A model generated the notes under the pieces. The model saw only the letters and a program-made list of their open reading frames with translations, searched no databases and was not told where the DNA came from. A stretch of DNA of 35,498 nucleotides from Thermoanaerobaculales bacterium (GTDB lineage Bacteria; Acidobacteriota; Thermoanaerobaculia; Thermoanaerobaculales; Sulfomarinibacteraceae). The DNA lies in contig JALOLD010000044.1 of NCBI GenBank assembly GCA_025456145.1, positions 1 to 35,498 on the forward strand. Reading direction: 5' to 3'. Made by a program: the position numbers and the translations under genes. Below are positions 6,256 through 14,731 of this stretch, piece by piece (position 1 is the first letter of the stretch; each line of letters opens with the position of its first letter).

Positions 6256-6269
6256 GGTCTCGCGAGACC
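6256..6269. promoter_or_regulatory. Perfect 14-bp palindrome upstream of hicB
   Basis: The palindrome ggtctcgcgagacc lies 32-45 nt upstream of the hicB start at 6224 and could be an operator for the module. A GTTAGGT 7-mer on the minus strand (6273-6267), which fits the integron core consensus, overlaps its edge. No matching downstream core was found. Confidence 0.35.
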
Positions 6270-6310
6270 TAACCGGGTGGTCCGGGCAACAAGTGAGGTT
6301 GACCCGGCTG

Positions 6311-8040
6311 CTACTCCCCGGGCGCCTCGCCGTAGACGTGCTCGGCGTGGATCTGACGGGCGGCGTCGAGGCCGGTCTCGAGCGCCCCCGGGTAGGAGCC
6401 GTTGTAGAGGGTCCGCGAGGCCGCCTCGCCGGCGAAGAAGAGGCGCAGCGGTCCGGCAGGTGCCAGGCGCCGGGGAACGGGACCGAGTAGGCGCCGAGGG
6501 TGTACGGCTCGAGGCTCCAGCGGGTGACGTGGATCTGCTCGTCGAGGAGGGCGTCGCGAACGGTGCGCTCGCCGAAGATCTCCTCGAGGGAGCGCTGGGC
6601 GACGGCGATGGCGAGGTCGTCGCAGCCGCTGGCGCTGCGCGGACCCGACGTGGTCTCGTAGCCGCGGCACAGCCCCTCGAAGCCCCTCGCCCACTCACCG
6701 CCGAAGAAGGTGATCGCCACCGGTGCACCGAGAGGGCGGATCACGAAGGCCACCACCCGCCGCTCGAGGCTCGCCACGTCGAGCCCCTCCCGCTCGGCCA
6801 GGGCGCGCTCCTCGGGTCCGATTGCGGTCTCGGCGAGCACCCACGAGCTGTCGGGCAGGTCACCGAACACGTCCTCACTGAAGGGAAGGATGATCTTCTG
6901 CATGTGCCCCATGCGCAGGCCCTCGATGGCCTCCCGCTTCCAGTCGGGCAGGGGCGGTACGAACTCGATGCTGCCGGAGCGAAGCACGCCCACCGGGACG
7001 GTGATCACCGCCCAGCGCCCGCGGAAGGTCCGCCCGTCGGCGCGCAGGGTCACGCCCGCCGCGTCCGCCTCCACCCGGTCGACGGGCGAGGAGGTGCACA
7101 CCGGCAGCCCGGATCCGTAGTCCTGCACCCAGGTGCCGAGCCCCTCGGCGACGAGGTCGTCCTCGCCGGCGAAGAAGCCGGCCGCGTCGACGGCGGAGCT
7201 GCGATCCAGCTCGGCGGCGGTCTCGAAGGGACCCGCCGTGGCCACCACCAGCGGCGCCACGGCGCGCAACGCCGGGTCGGCCGGGACGGCGTCGGCGGCC
7301 ACGTCGCTGGTGGTCTCGAGGGCCGCCGCCGCGTCGGCGCAGAAGGTGTCGGCGTCGACGGCGCCGCGGGCGATCTCGCCCGCCCCGGCGCAGAGCCGGT
7401 CCGCCGGCTCCCCGGTCAGGCGGGCCCACGCGCACAGGTCGGCGACCGTCAGATCGCCGCTGGCGACGGCCCGGCCGCGCTCGCAGGCGCGCTCGGCCAG
7501 CTCGTGCTCCCATTGAACGCGCTCCGCAGCCTCGTCGAGGGCCTCCTCGTAGGCCTCCCAGGCCGCGCCAAAGGCCTCGACGGCGGCGTCATCGGCCAGG
7601 CGTCCGTCGACGTAGAAGGGCACGTCGAGCTCGGATCGGGAGCGGGTGTAGCCCATCGCGTCGACCATGCCGGTGAGCGGGTTGGTGGCGACGCCGTGGA
7701 TCCAGGCGCCGCCGTAGTCGATGGCGACGGGTGCTGAGCCCGCGGGACCGGCGTCGATGCGACCCACGAAGCCGCGCCCGCCGATGCGGTCGGTCGCCTC
7801 GAGGATGAGCACCGAGTGGCCGAGGTGGACCAGCTCCCGCCCCGCCGCCAGGCCGGCGAGCCCGGCGCCCACGATCAGCACGTCCGCGGTGGCCCCGTCG
7901 CGGCAGGCGGCGGTTCCCGGCGTGACGGGCTCGGGCGCCGGGGAATGGGCGCAGGCCCCGAGGGCCACGAGCAGGACGAGGGCGCCGATCGAGCGCGCTC
8001 CCCGGGACGACGGACACCGGCGGTCATCGGTTCTTCGCAC
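6311..8040 (-). pseudogene. Flavin-containing amine oxidase lipoprotein, single frameshift
   Basis: The gene starts at GTG 8040 behind GGAGG. A lipoprotein signal ends in 'VALGAC'. The FAD-binding 'VLIVGAGLAGLAAGRELVHL' and 'LEATDRIGGRG' follow, then a long substrate domain including 'YGGAWIHG'. Near 6452-6458 one base is missing after the codons for 'GAWHLP'. The normal C-terminal FAD motif continues in the other frame as 'PLRLFFAGEAASRTLYNGSY' and 'PGALETGLDAARQIHAEHVY', ending at 6311. Corrected length would be about 576 residues, normal for monoamine/polyamine oxidases. In the uncorrected frame translation runs on to 6190 with a nonsense tail. Either a recent mutation or a sequencing error explains it. 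The predicted location is the cell envelope. Confidence 0.8.
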
Positions 8041-8242
8041 TGAATCCTCCGTGAGCTGTGGTTGTGGATTCTAGCCGCGGCGTCGGGTTCCCGCAATCCG
8101 CCGTGGGATCCGCCCGACAGGCGCCAGACAGGTGGCACACCTCGCATTCACGCGTTCTCGCGAACCCGTGTGGTCACCTTCGACGCTCCCGTCACGGTGA
8201 GCTCCAATCGCTACAAGACTGCAGACCAGGCGTCGGTGTCGT

Positions 8243-8273
8243 TTGACAGCGGCCGCCGCCGTCGACAACAATA
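8243..8273 (+). promoter_or_regulatory. Possible promoter of the trypsin-like protease
   Basis: A perfect TTGACA at 8243-8248 is followed 19 bases later by 'acaata' (8268-8273), a weak -10. It lies 34 nt upstream of the start codon. The rest of 8041-8306 shows no gene. Confidence 0.35.
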
Positions 8274-8306
8274 CGCGCCGGGGCGAGGGAACCGGGAGGA
8301 ACCGTG

Positions 8307-9491
8307 ATGACGACCAGGACTTCGTGCTTCGTAGCGGCGATGTGCATCCTCGCGGCGGCGTCGGCGGGGGCCAACGTGCCCAGGCCGGCGGTGATCGGCC
8401 ACGGCCAGGAGCTCGTCGTGATCCCAGACCTGTCGGCGGCCACGGCGGAGGGCAGCGAACGGGTGTGGCGCCACGCGGTGAGGATCGAGGGGGCGACCTT
8501 TCTCAAGCCGCACTTCGTCGGGCTCGATCTGCGCGAGGGCGACCGGATCATCGTGCGGTCGAGGACCGGCCACGTGGTGGAGACCCTCGAGGGGCGCGGG
8601 CCGAAGGACCAGGGGAGCTTCTGGGGTCTGTCGGCCTTCGGCGACGAGCTGCACCTCGAGCTCCGCTTCGCCGCGGACTACGCCCTGCCGCCCTTCGAGA
8701 TCGACGAGCTGATCGTCGGCGACGTCGACCCGCTCGGGGGGCCGGAAACGGTGTGCGGCGCGTGGGACTTCGAGGACGTCATCTGCTACCAGAGCGACCC
8801 CGGCAAGTGGGCGAACGTCATGGCCTCGGTGGGCGTGATGAGCGTCGGGTCGAACCCGACCACCGGCTTGTGGTGCTCCGGCTCCAACGTGTCCTCGTCC
8901 AACGCCGTCCTGACCAACGACCACTGCGTCGGCACCAACTGCCTCGGCGCCGAGTTCGTCTTCAGGTTCTACAACCAGGTCTGCGCGGGGGGCTACAACC
9001 CGACCACCGACTGGCAGTCGTACCGCGGCGACCAGGTGCTCGCCAACTCGCCCCTCGGCTCGTGCACCGCGACCCCGACGACCCTCGACTTCACCCTGTG
9101 CAGCGTCCAGGGGGACCCGGCGTCGATCTTCGGCTGGGTGACGCCGGATCCGACCCCGATCACCAACGGCGAGAGCGTCTACATCGTCCAGCACCCCGAC
9201 GGCCGGCCCCACGAGGTCACCCACGGCGGCGGCGCCGACGTCTTTTTCTCGGGGGTCAACCTGTACTACGACGAGACCCTGGACACCCAGGGGGGCAGCT
9301 CGGGCTCGCCGGTCTTCCGCGAGGCCGACGACAAGCTGATCGGCCTGCACCACTGCGGCGGCTGCCCCAACAGCGGCATGATGATGTCGGCGATCTACCC
9401 GCTCATCGAGCCGTTCCTGACCAACGACGAGATCTTTGGCGACGACTTCGAGGACGGCACCCTCAACGCCTGGAACCTGACCGCTCCCTAG
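8307..9491 (+). CDS. Secreted trypsin-like serine protease with short C-terminal tail
   Basis: The 394-residue product begins at ATG 8307, six bases after GGGAGGA. An adjacent GTG at 8304 is too close to the ribosome site. Residues 1-23 form a signal peptide. Residues 50-140 form a beta-rich N-terminal domain. The S1-type catalytic triad is visible as His206 in 'LTNDHCVG', Asp261 in 'TTLDFTLC' and Ser332 in 'GGSSGSPVF', as in the trypsin-like/lysyl-endopeptidase-like group. There are many cysteines, so disulfides are likely after export. The last 18 residues (FGDDFEDGTLNAWNLTAP) share 10 positions with the tail of the beta-propeller protein at 873-3041. It stands alone with its own candidate promoter. 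Confidence 0.85.
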   Translation: MTTRTSCFVAAMCILAAASAGANVPRPAVIGHGQELVVIPDLSAATAEGSERVWRHAVRIEGATFLKPHFVGLDLREGDRIIVRSRTGHVVETLEGRGPKDQGSFWGLSAFGDELHLELRFAADYALPPFEIDELIVGDVDPLGGPETVCGAWDFEDVICYQSDPGKWANVMASVGVMSVGSNPTTGLWCSGSNVSSSNAVLTNDHCVGTNCLGAEFVFRFYNQVCAGGYNPTTDWQSYRGDQVLANSPLGSCTATPTTLDFTLCSVQGDPASIFGWVTPDPTPITNGESVYIVQHPDGRPHEVTHGGGADVFFSGVNLYYDETLDTQGGSSGSPVFREADDKLIGLHHCGGCPNSGMMMSAIYPLIEPFLTNDEIFGDDFEDGTLNAWNLTAP

Positions 9492-9759
9492 CCCGGACTA
9501 TTCATGAGCTGTTTGCTGCGGCCAACGATGCATCCGCGTCGGCCGCGCTTTCTCACCTCGGGGTGCTCGACGTACTGTCAAAGCCTTGCGAAGAAGTTCC
9601 AGCGTGACCGCCACCCGTGACCCGGCGGATCGACCGATTCGAGTGCTGCCAACCGATACAGGGCGTCGGTCAGGCGGGGCGCCGGTCGACACGTCTCCAC
9701 TGCTGCAACCAACCGATTCGGTCGGTCTCGGAAGAGATCGACGACGGTTGCCGGGCGCC
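9492..9759. other. Spacer without a supported gene
   Basis: Short reading frames exist on both strands, but none has a ribosome site or recognisable motif. The stretch 'gcccggactattcatgagctg' at 9491-9511 and the frame opposite it look as if they could be the decayed end of an insertion sequence, but I could not support a family. Confidence 0.3.
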
Positions 9760-10338
9760 TCACGAGCCCCCGTAGGTGATCGTCCAGGAGCAGCGGGTCG
9801 AGCCGCTGAGCCGGCTCGAGACCAGCTCCACCTCGACCGGCCTGCCCAGGACCCGGCTGAAGACGTGCCGCATGTGGCCGTTGGAGCACTCGCAGAAGCT
9901 CGCCGAGCCGTCGGCGGGATGGATCGGGCAGTAGCACTCCGCGATCTCGCGTCCGACGAGCTCGATCCTCCGTCGCTCCGGGTCGTGGGTGAAGCCGTCG
10001 AGCCACAGCTCCTTCATCTTCGCCAGGAGCCCCTCCGGGTCCCCTGCATAGCTGGTGATCAACCCCGCCGAGCTTCGCTCGGCACATGCGCGGCCGCAGG
10101 CCTCGAGCACCGACGCCACCGCCTCGGGCGGCAGCTCCCGGTCCATGACCGAGATCAGGCTCGTCGTCCATGCGCCGGCGAAGGCCGTCGTCTGGTCGAG
10201 GCGCTCCTGCAGCTTGGCCGCCTCCTCCGACTGCTCGTTGGCTTCGGTATCCGCCAGGACATCGCTCGCCAGGGCGAGCCCCATGCAGCTGCACGCTGCG
10301 CACGCGGTCGTCAGGAAGCTCCGCCGATCGGTCTCCAT
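9760..10338 (-). CDS. Tat-exported cysteine-rich protein, function unknown
   Basis: The 192-residue protein starts at ATG 10338 behind GGAGGTGA. The N-terminus 'METDRRSFLTTACAACSC' has the twin-arginine 'RRSFL' signal. The mature part has paired cysteines (ACGRACAERS), 'CYCPIHPADGS', 'FCECSNGHM' and a C-terminal strand segment 'RPVEVELVSSRLSGSTRCSW'. That layout resembles small V4R-like/DUF6144-like redox or metal-binding proteins, but this is from memory of the pattern only. Tat export would fit a protein folded with a cofactor before export. It is divergent from the secreted protein at 10567. Confidence 0.6.
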   Translation of the reverse strand: METDRRSFLTTACAACSCMGLALASDVLADTEANEQSEEAAKLQERLDQTTAFAGAWTTSLISVMDRELPPEAVASVLEACGRACAERSSAGLITSYAGDPEGLLAKMKELWLDGFTHDPERRRIELVGREIAECYCPIHPADGSASFCECSNGHMRHVFSRVLGRPVEVELVSSRLSGSTRCSWTITYGGS

Positions 10339-10521
10339 CCTTCACCTCCCACAGGAAACGTTGCCGTGCACGACACTCAATACGCAGACCTATCGGCGGC
10401 GGTTTAGATCGGGAGGCCGGCGACGACCGGCGGCCTTCCGGCAAGCTCGACGATTTCGGTGCCGCCGTCTCGACGACTCCTCCCATCGAGACGGGTCGTC
10501 GTCGGAGAACGAGAGATCGGT

Positions 10522-10552
10522 CATACTCGAGACGTCCCTTCATCGGGATGTC
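10522..10552 (+). promoter_or_regulatory. Candidate -10 and 5'-UTR hairpin of the small secreted protein gene
   Basis: A -10-like 'catact' at 10522-10527 is followed by a hairpin (10531-10538 gacgtccc with 10545-10552 gggatgtc, one G-U pair) that ends 14 nt before the start codon, immediately before the ribosome site. It could stabilise the mRNA 5' end or modulate initiation. Confidence 0.35.
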
Positions 10553-10566
10553 TTCAGGGAGGAATC

Positions 10567-11058
10567 ATGAGATCGAACCGGTGCACATCGCTCGTCCTCG
10601 GAACCTCGCTCCTCTTCGTTCTCTGCCTCGGCGTCGCGCCCTGTGCCGCAGGCCCCTACACCGATGCGCTGTCGATGTGTCTCGTCAAGCACACGTCGGA
10701 GGCCGACAAGACCACGTTGGTCAAGTGGATCTTCGCCACCATCGCGCTCCATCCGGAGGTCGAGTCGATGGCGGCGATTTCGTATGAGCAGCGGGACGCC
10801 CTCAACGAGCAGTGCGCGTCGATGGTGCAGCGGCTCCTCACCGAGTCGTGCCGTACCGAGACGACCGAAGCCATCAAGTACGAGGGGAACGCCGCGATCG
10901 AGGGGGGCTTCAACATCCTGGGCCAGGTCGCGACCCGCGAGCTCTTCACCAACCCGGCGGTGGCGCAGGGCATGGCGGAGTTCGGAGCGTACCTGGACGA
11001 GGACGCTTTCGAATCGCTCCTGGAGGCGCCCCCAGCGGAGGAGACGCCCGATCAATGA
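10567..11058 (+). CDS. Small secreted protein of unknown function
   Basis: The 163-residue product starts at ATG 10567 behind GGGAGGA. The frame extends further upstream, but only through promoter-like sequence. A signal peptide (to about residue 28, 'VAPCAAG') is followed by a mostly helical domain: 'ALSMCLVKHTSEADKTTLVK', 'WIFATIALHPEVESMAAIS', conserved-looking cysteines, and an acidic proline-rich end 'PPAEETPDQ'. The family was not recognised. Export to the periplasm is the only firm statement. Confidence 0.65.
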   Translation: MRSNRCTSLVLGTSLLFVLCLGVAPCAAGPYTDALSMCLVKHTSEADKTTLVKWIFATIALHPEVESMAAISYEQRDALNEQCASMVQRLLTESCRTETTEAIKYEGNAAIEGGFNILGQVATRELFTNPAVAQGMAEFGAYLDEDAFESLLEAPPAEETPDQ

Positions 11059-11398
11059 ACGCCCGGCCCGGCGAGCCGTGCCGCGGATCGCGACCCCAGC
11101 GATCGTCGATCGTTTCCGCCGCCCGAGGCCGCCAATGGCGAGGTCGTGGGCACGATCGACCTGCCCCGGAGCCGGGCCCGGGCGGCTGACGGCGACGTCT
11201 CGAGGATCGTGCCGACCCGGGTCGAGTCGGTTCCAAAGGTGCTCGCCCACCCTCGAGCGGCCATCCGAGATGTTTGACGAGCCGAGCTGAGCCGGCGTCA
11301 CCGGCGCCGGCGCCGCGGGCGGGGCGAGGGGCGTATCGGCTACCATGGGCAAAACCGTCTTCAACCGGCGCCCGGCGCCGACCACAACGGAGGACCCC
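11059..11398. other. 340-bp spacer with no supported gene
   Basis: The GC-rich sequence has short palindromes (ggcgccggcgcc at about 11305) but no coding signal with a ribosome site. A -10-like 'taccat' at 11340-11345 could start the transcript of the cupin gene at 11399. It appears to be ordinary spacer. Confidence 0.3.
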
Positions 11399-11932
11399 AT
11401 GACGCGACCGATCGTCAACATCGCCGATGTCGAGCTCGTCCCGCGGCCCGCCGAGCACCTGCCGCCCGGCGCCGCGGCGCAGGTCTTCGAGGCGCGGACC
11501 GCGAGGGTCTCGCGGCCGCTCGGCGCCCGCCAGCTCGGCTACAACATCACCGCGGTGCCCCCGGGCAAGGCCGCCTACCCCTACCACTCGCACCGGGTGA
11601 ACGAGGAGATGTTCTTCGTCCTCGAGGGCGAGGGGGTGATCCGGATCGGCGAGGCCGAGCACCCGGTGAGGGCCGGCGACCTCATCGCCTGCCCGTCCGG
11701 CGGCCCGGAGACCGCCCACCAGATCCGCAACACCGGGTCGGGCGAGCTGCGCTACCTCGCGGTCAGCACCGAGCTCTCGCCGGAGATCTGCGACTACCCG
11801 GACAGCGGCAAGTTCGGCGTCTACGCCGAGCTCGACCCGGCGCCGGACGGCAAGCCGCGGTTCTTCTACTTCATGGGACGCATGGGAAGCGCCGTCGACT
11901 ACTGGGACGGCGAGGGACCGGAGGAGCGATGA
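11399..11932 (+). CDS. Cupin-domain protein
   Basis: The 177-residue protein starts at ATG 11399 behind GGAGG. An upstream in-frame ATG at 11345 has no ribosome site. It has one double-stranded beta-helix domain with the metal-binding set His63, His65 and Glu69/70 in 'PYHSHRVNEEMFFVLEGEG' and His107 in 'GPETAHQIRN'. The C-terminal segment 'PRFFYFMGRMGSAVDYWDGE' is typical of small stand-alone cupins of unknown substrate. Its stop overlaps the next gene's ATG by 4 bp, so the two are probably co-translated. The substrate cannot be told from sequence. Confidence 0.8.
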   Translation: MTRPIVNIADVELVPRPAEHLPPGAAAQVFEARTARVSRPLGARQLGYNITAVPPGKAAYPYHSHRVNEEMFFVLEGEGVIRIGEAEHPVRAGDLIACPSGGPETAHQIRNTGSGELRYLAVSTELSPEICDYPDSGKFGVYAELDPAPDGKPRFFYFMGRMGSAVDYWDGEGPEER

Positions 11933-12324
11933 GCACCCGACTCGCGTCGTGCAGCTGCGGCCAGCTCGAGGTGACGGTGCGCGGCGAGCCGGTGCGGATC
12001 TCGATGTGCCACTGCCTCGCCTGCCAGCGGCGGACCGGCAGCGTGTTCGGCGCCCAGGCGCGCTTCCCCGCCTCTCAGGTCGAGGTCGACGGCGTCTCGC
12101 AGAGCTGGACGAGGAAGGCCGACAGCGGCAACCTCATCACCTTCCACTTCTGCCCGAGCTGCGGCTCGACCGTCTACTACCGGCCCGCGGCGGAGCCCGA
12201 TGTGGTCGCCGTCCCGATCGGCGCCTTCGCCGACCCGGGCTTTCCGGCGCCGAGGGTCTCGGTGTACGAGTCCCGCCGCCACCCGTGGGTCGCCGTGCCC
12301 GCGGGCGCGGAGCACCACGATTAG
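11929..12324 (+). CDS. GFA / CENP-V family zinc protein
   Basis: The 131-residue protein shows the GFA zinc-binding pattern: Cys8/Cys10 (SCSCGQLEV), Cys27, Cys29 and Cys32 in 'MCHCLACQRRTGS', and Cys75/Cys78 in 'FCPSCGSTVYY'. The family is named for glutathione-dependent formaldehyde activation, but most members have no proven reaction and may bind glutathione or other small adducts. It overlaps the cupin by 4 bp. Confidence 0.85.
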   Translation: MSTRLASCSCGQLEVTVRGEPVRISMCHCLACQRRTGSVFGAQARFPASQVEVDGVSQSWTRKADSGNLITFHFCPSCGSTVYYRPAAEPDVVAVPIGAFADPGFPAPRVSVYESRRHPWVAVPAGAEHHD

Positions 12325-12325
12325 G

Positions 12326-12331
12326 TATCCT
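12326..12331 (+). promoter_or_regulatory. Candidate -10 (TATCCT) of the first paralogue
   Basis: The -10-like 'ggTATCCT' begins 43 nt before the ATG at 12369. The same motif occurs at the same distance before the second paralogue (12802). No clear -35 was seen. Confidence 0.4.
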
Positions 12332-12368
12332 CGACCACGGTGCGATCAACGCGTCCTTGGGGGTGCCG

Positions 12369-12758
12369 ATGGGTGGAAAGTCCGAGCTCCGGGTCGACCG
12401 GGCGAAGAACCGGCTCTACATCAAGCTGAGCGGCTTCTTCCGCGGCGCCGATGTCGAGCCGGCGATGCGCGATCTCGAGGCCGCGGTGCGCGACCTCCGC
12501 CCCGGCTTCGACACGGTGACCGACCTTTCATCCTTCGTGCCCGGCTCGCCGGGGGCCGGCGACGCCCTGACCCGGGCCGGCGAGCTGCTCAGGGCGAAGG
12601 GGCGGCGCCGCGGAGTGCGGATCACCGGCGGGCTGATCACCGGGCTGATGCAGTTCCAGCGGCTGCTCAAGGGCGTCTTCAGCGACGAGCACACGCGCTT
12701 CGCGAAGTCGCTGCGCGAGGCCGACGAGATCCTCGACAGCTGGCCGGAGGAGGGCTGA
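12369..12758 (+). CDS. Uncharacterised small protein, first of a tandem paralogue pair
   Basis: The 129-residue soluble protein contains '[14 protein letters not shown]', 'GFDTVTDLSSFVPGSP' and a distinctive '[20 protein letters not shown]' segment. The alternating strand/helix pattern, with 'TDLS' after a central strand, is reminiscent of STAS/SpoIIAA-like folds, but no phosphorylatable Ser could be assigned and the family was not recognised. The ATG at 12369 has only a weak ribosome site (TTGGGGG), and an in-frame GTG at 12363 is an alternative. It is about 55-60% identical to the protein encoded at 12845-13237. It has its own -10-like element. Confidence 0.7.
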   Translation: MGGKSELRVDRAKNRLYIKLSGFFRGADVEPAMRDLEAAVRDLRPGFDTVTDLSSFVPGSPGAGDALTRAGELLRAKGRRRGVRITGGLITGLMQFQRLLKGVFSDEHTRFAKSLREADEILDSWPEEG

Positions 12759-12801
12759 GCCGTTCCGCGTCCCGGATCTCGGCGGAACGGAGATCATTCG
12801 G

Positions 12802-12807
12802 TATCCT
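12802..12807 (+). promoter_or_regulatory. Candidate -10 (TATCCT) of the second paralogue
   Basis: 'ggTATCCT' begins 43 nt before the ATG at 12845, the same spacing as before the first paralogue. This suggests that promoter and gene were duplicated together. Confidence 0.4.
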
Positions 12808-12844
12808 TGTTTCAGCCGGCCGTGCGGACGATCGGAGGTGACCG

Positions 12845-13237
12845 ATGGGCACGCTTGAATGCCGCGCCGATCGCGACAAGAACCGTCTCTACATCAAGCT
12901 CTCCGGGTTCTTCCGGGGACGCGACATCGACCCGGCCATGGCCGAGCTCGACCGGGTCCTCGCCGAGATCGGCACCGGGTTCGACGTGATCACCGATCTC
13001 ACGGACTTCGTTCCGGGCTCGCCGGCAGCGGCCGAGGCGCTGCGCCGGGGCGGGGAGAAGGTCAAGGCGCGCAACCGCCGGCACGCGGTGCGGATCACCG
13101 GCGGGCTGATCACCGGGCTGATGCAGTTCCAGCGCCTGCTCAAGGGCGTGTTCTCCGAGGACTCGGTGCGCTACGCCAAGTCGGTGGCCGAGGCGCACGC
13201 GATCCTCGACGACTGGCCGGGCGGCGGCAATGGCTGA
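12845..13237 (+). CDS. Uncharacterised small protein, second of a tandem paralogue pair
   Basis: The 130-residue paralogue of 12369-12758 starts at ATG 12845 behind GGAGGTGA. It shares '[15 protein letters not shown]', '[16 protein letters not shown]' and the identical '[20 protein letters not shown]' segment. A 47-nt stretch coding for that segment is identical in both genes (12615-12661 and 13088-13134), while the rest differs at many synonymous sites. It overlaps the macro-domain gene by 8 bp, so the pair may act with ADP-ribose metabolism, but this is inference from position only. Confidence 0.7.
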   Translation: MGTLECRADRDKNRLYIKLSGFFRGRDIDPAMAELDRVLAEIGTGFDVITDLTDFVPGSPAAAEALRRGGEKVKARNRRHAVRITGGLITGLMQFQRLLKGVFSEDSVRYAKSVAEAHAILDDWPGGGNG

Positions 13238-13787
13238 GACCCGCCGCGGTCGGTCGGCGGTGGATCGGGTCGAGGTCGTCGCCGGCGACATCACGACCCT
13301 CGCGGTCGACGCCATCGTCAACGCCGCGAACTCGTCGCTCGCCGGCGGTGGCGGGGTCGACGGCGCGATCCACCGCGCCGCGGGCCCCGGCCTGCTCGAG
13401 GAGTGCGTGCGGCTCGGCGGCTGCCCCACCGGCTTGGCCAAGATCACCGGCGGCCACGAGCTGCCGGCGCGCTGGGTCGTCCACGCGGTCGGCCCGGTCT
13501 GGCACGGCGGCGGCCACGGCGAGGAGGCGCTGCTCGCCTCGTGCTACCGGACGAGCCTCGAGCTGGCGGCGGCCCACGGCGCCCGCTCGGTGGCGTTTCC
13601 GGCGATCAGCTGCGGGGTCTACGGCTTTCCCATCGAGCGCGCCGCCGGGATCGCGGTCGGCGAGGTGGCGGCGTTCCTGGGCGCCGACGACCGGCTCGAG
13701 CGGGTTCTCATGGTCGCCTTCTCCCCGGACATCGGGACGGCCCTCGAGGCGGCCCTCGAGGCGGTCCGCGGCTCGGCGCCCCCATGA
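13230..13787 (+). CDS. Macro-domain protein (O-acetyl-ADP-ribose deacetylase-like)
   Basis: The 185-residue protein is a classic YmdB/MacroD-type macro domain: '[20 protein letters not shown]' with the conserved Asn pair, '[17 protein letters not shown]', '[18 protein letters not shown]' and '[20 protein letters not shown]'. Such enzymes bind ADP-ribose and remove acetyl or ADP-ribosyl groups. The start ATG overlaps the preceding gene by 8 bp, and its stop overlaps the trmO ATG by 4 bp, indicating one operon. Confidence 0.9.
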   Translation: MAETRRGRSAVDRVEVVAGDITTLAVDAIVNAANSSLAGGGGVDGAIHRAAGPGLLEECVRLGGCPTGLAKITGGHELPARWVVHAVGPVWHGGGHGEEALLASCYRTSLELAAAHGARSVAFPAISCGVYGFPIERAAGIAVGEVAAFLGADDRLERVLMVAFSPDIGTALEAALEAVRGSAPP

Positions 13788-14260
13788 TCGTCGAGTACCG
13801 GCCGATCGGCGTCGTGCGGAGCCCGTTCAGCGAGCCCGAGGGCACGCCGATCCAGCCGTCGAGGGCCGACGGCGCGCGCGGCACGGTCGAGCTCGACGAG
13901 GAGTACGCCGGCTGCCTGAGCGATCTCGAGGGCTTCTCGCACATCATCCTGCTCTGCCACCTCCACCGCTCGGGCGGGTGGCGACCGACCGTCGTGCCAT
14001 ACCTCGACGACGTCCCCCGGGGGTTGTTCGCCACCCGCGCGCCGAGCCGACCCAACCCGATCGGGCTGTCGATCGTCCGGCTGGTGGCGATCGAGGGCGC
14101 GACGCTCACCGTCGAGGGCGTCGACCTGCTCGACGGCACGCCGGTGCTCGACATCAAGCCCTACGTCGGCGAGTTCGACAGCCTCGAGGAGGTCCGTTGC
14201 GGCTGGCTCGACGAGGTCCGGTCGCGGCGCCGCCTGGCCGACGACAGGTTCTCGCGATGA
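13784..14260 (+). CDS. trmO: tRNA (N6-threonylcarbamoyladenosine(37)-N6)-methyltransferase TrmO
   Basis: The 158-residue protein belongs to the TrmO/TsaA (UPF0066) family: 'IGVVRSPF' at residues 8-15, a '[16 protein letters not shown]' segment, the signature '[16 protein letters not shown]' at 85-100, and '[12 protein letters not shown]'. It uses S-adenosylmethionine to methylate t6A37 of tRNA-Thr. It has only the catalytic domain and lacks the C-terminal domain of the longer E. coli enzyme, as do many bacterial homologues. ATG 13784 overlaps the macro-domain stop. Confidence 0.85.
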   Translation: MIVEYRPIGVVRSPFSEPEGTPIQPSRADGARGTVELDEEYAGCLSDLEGFSHIILLCHLHRSGGWRPTVVPYLDDVPRGLFATRAPSRPNPIGLSIVRLVAIEGATLTVEGVDLLDGTPVLDIKPYVGEFDSLEEVRCGWLDEVRSRRRLADDRFSR

Positions 14261-14354
14261 GCCGCCGGCCGGATCGCAATGGTCGGCCATCTCGCGGCGG
14301 CCGTCCCGCAGGTCGCGGTCGGGCCGGCTTTCGGCTCGACGGAGGAAGCGTCGA

Positions 14355-14684
14355 ATGATCGTCAAGACCGGATCGACCCCGTACCGCGACGTGCTCGCGG
14401 GGGTGCGTCTGGGCTCGCTGGTCCACGGCGAGCGGACCCACCTCACCGAGGTGCGGTTCGTCAAGGGGGCGGTGGTACCCGAGCACAGCCATCCGCACGA
14501 GCAGACCGGCTATCTCGTCTCGGGCTCGTTGCGGTTCTTCGGCCCCGGCGGCGAGACCGTCGTCCGGCCGGGCGACTGCTGGTGTTTCCCCTCCGGGGCC
14601 GCCCACGGCGCCGAGGCCCTCGAGGACTCGGTGGTGATCGAGGTCTTCTCGCCGATCCGCGAGGACTATCTGAGCGATCCCTGA
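14355..14684 (+). CDS. Small cupin protein
   Basis: The 109-residue single-domain cupin has likely metal ligands His44, His46 and Gln50 in 'PEHSHPHEQTGYLVSGSL' and His84 in 'GAAHGAEAL'. It differs from the cupin at 11399 and is probably of separate origin. The start follows GGAGGAAGCG. The C-terminal 'EVFSPIREDYL' is common in small cupins near sugar or amino-acid metabolism genes, but no substrate can be assigned. Confidence 0.8.
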   Translation: MIVKTGSTPYRDVLAGVRLGSLVHGERTHLTEVRFVKGAVVPEHSHPHEQTGYLVSGSLRFFGPGGETVVRPGDCWCFPSGAAHGAEALEDSVVIEVFSPIREDYLSDP

Positions 14685-14731
14685 CCGGAGACGGCGACGG
14701 GGCGCCGCCGCGCCGCCGCCAGGAGGACCCT

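Noticed and set aside
6190..6310. Extension of the amine oxidase frame to 6190
   Set aside because: The sequence after the frame break is nonsense (Ser/Arg/Pro-rich) and overlaps the hicB region. The true C-terminus is in the other frame and ends at 6311.
9491..9600. Possible end of an insertion sequence after the protease gene
   Set aside because: There was only a vague resemblance. No terminal inverted repeat pair, target duplication or transposase motif could be shown.
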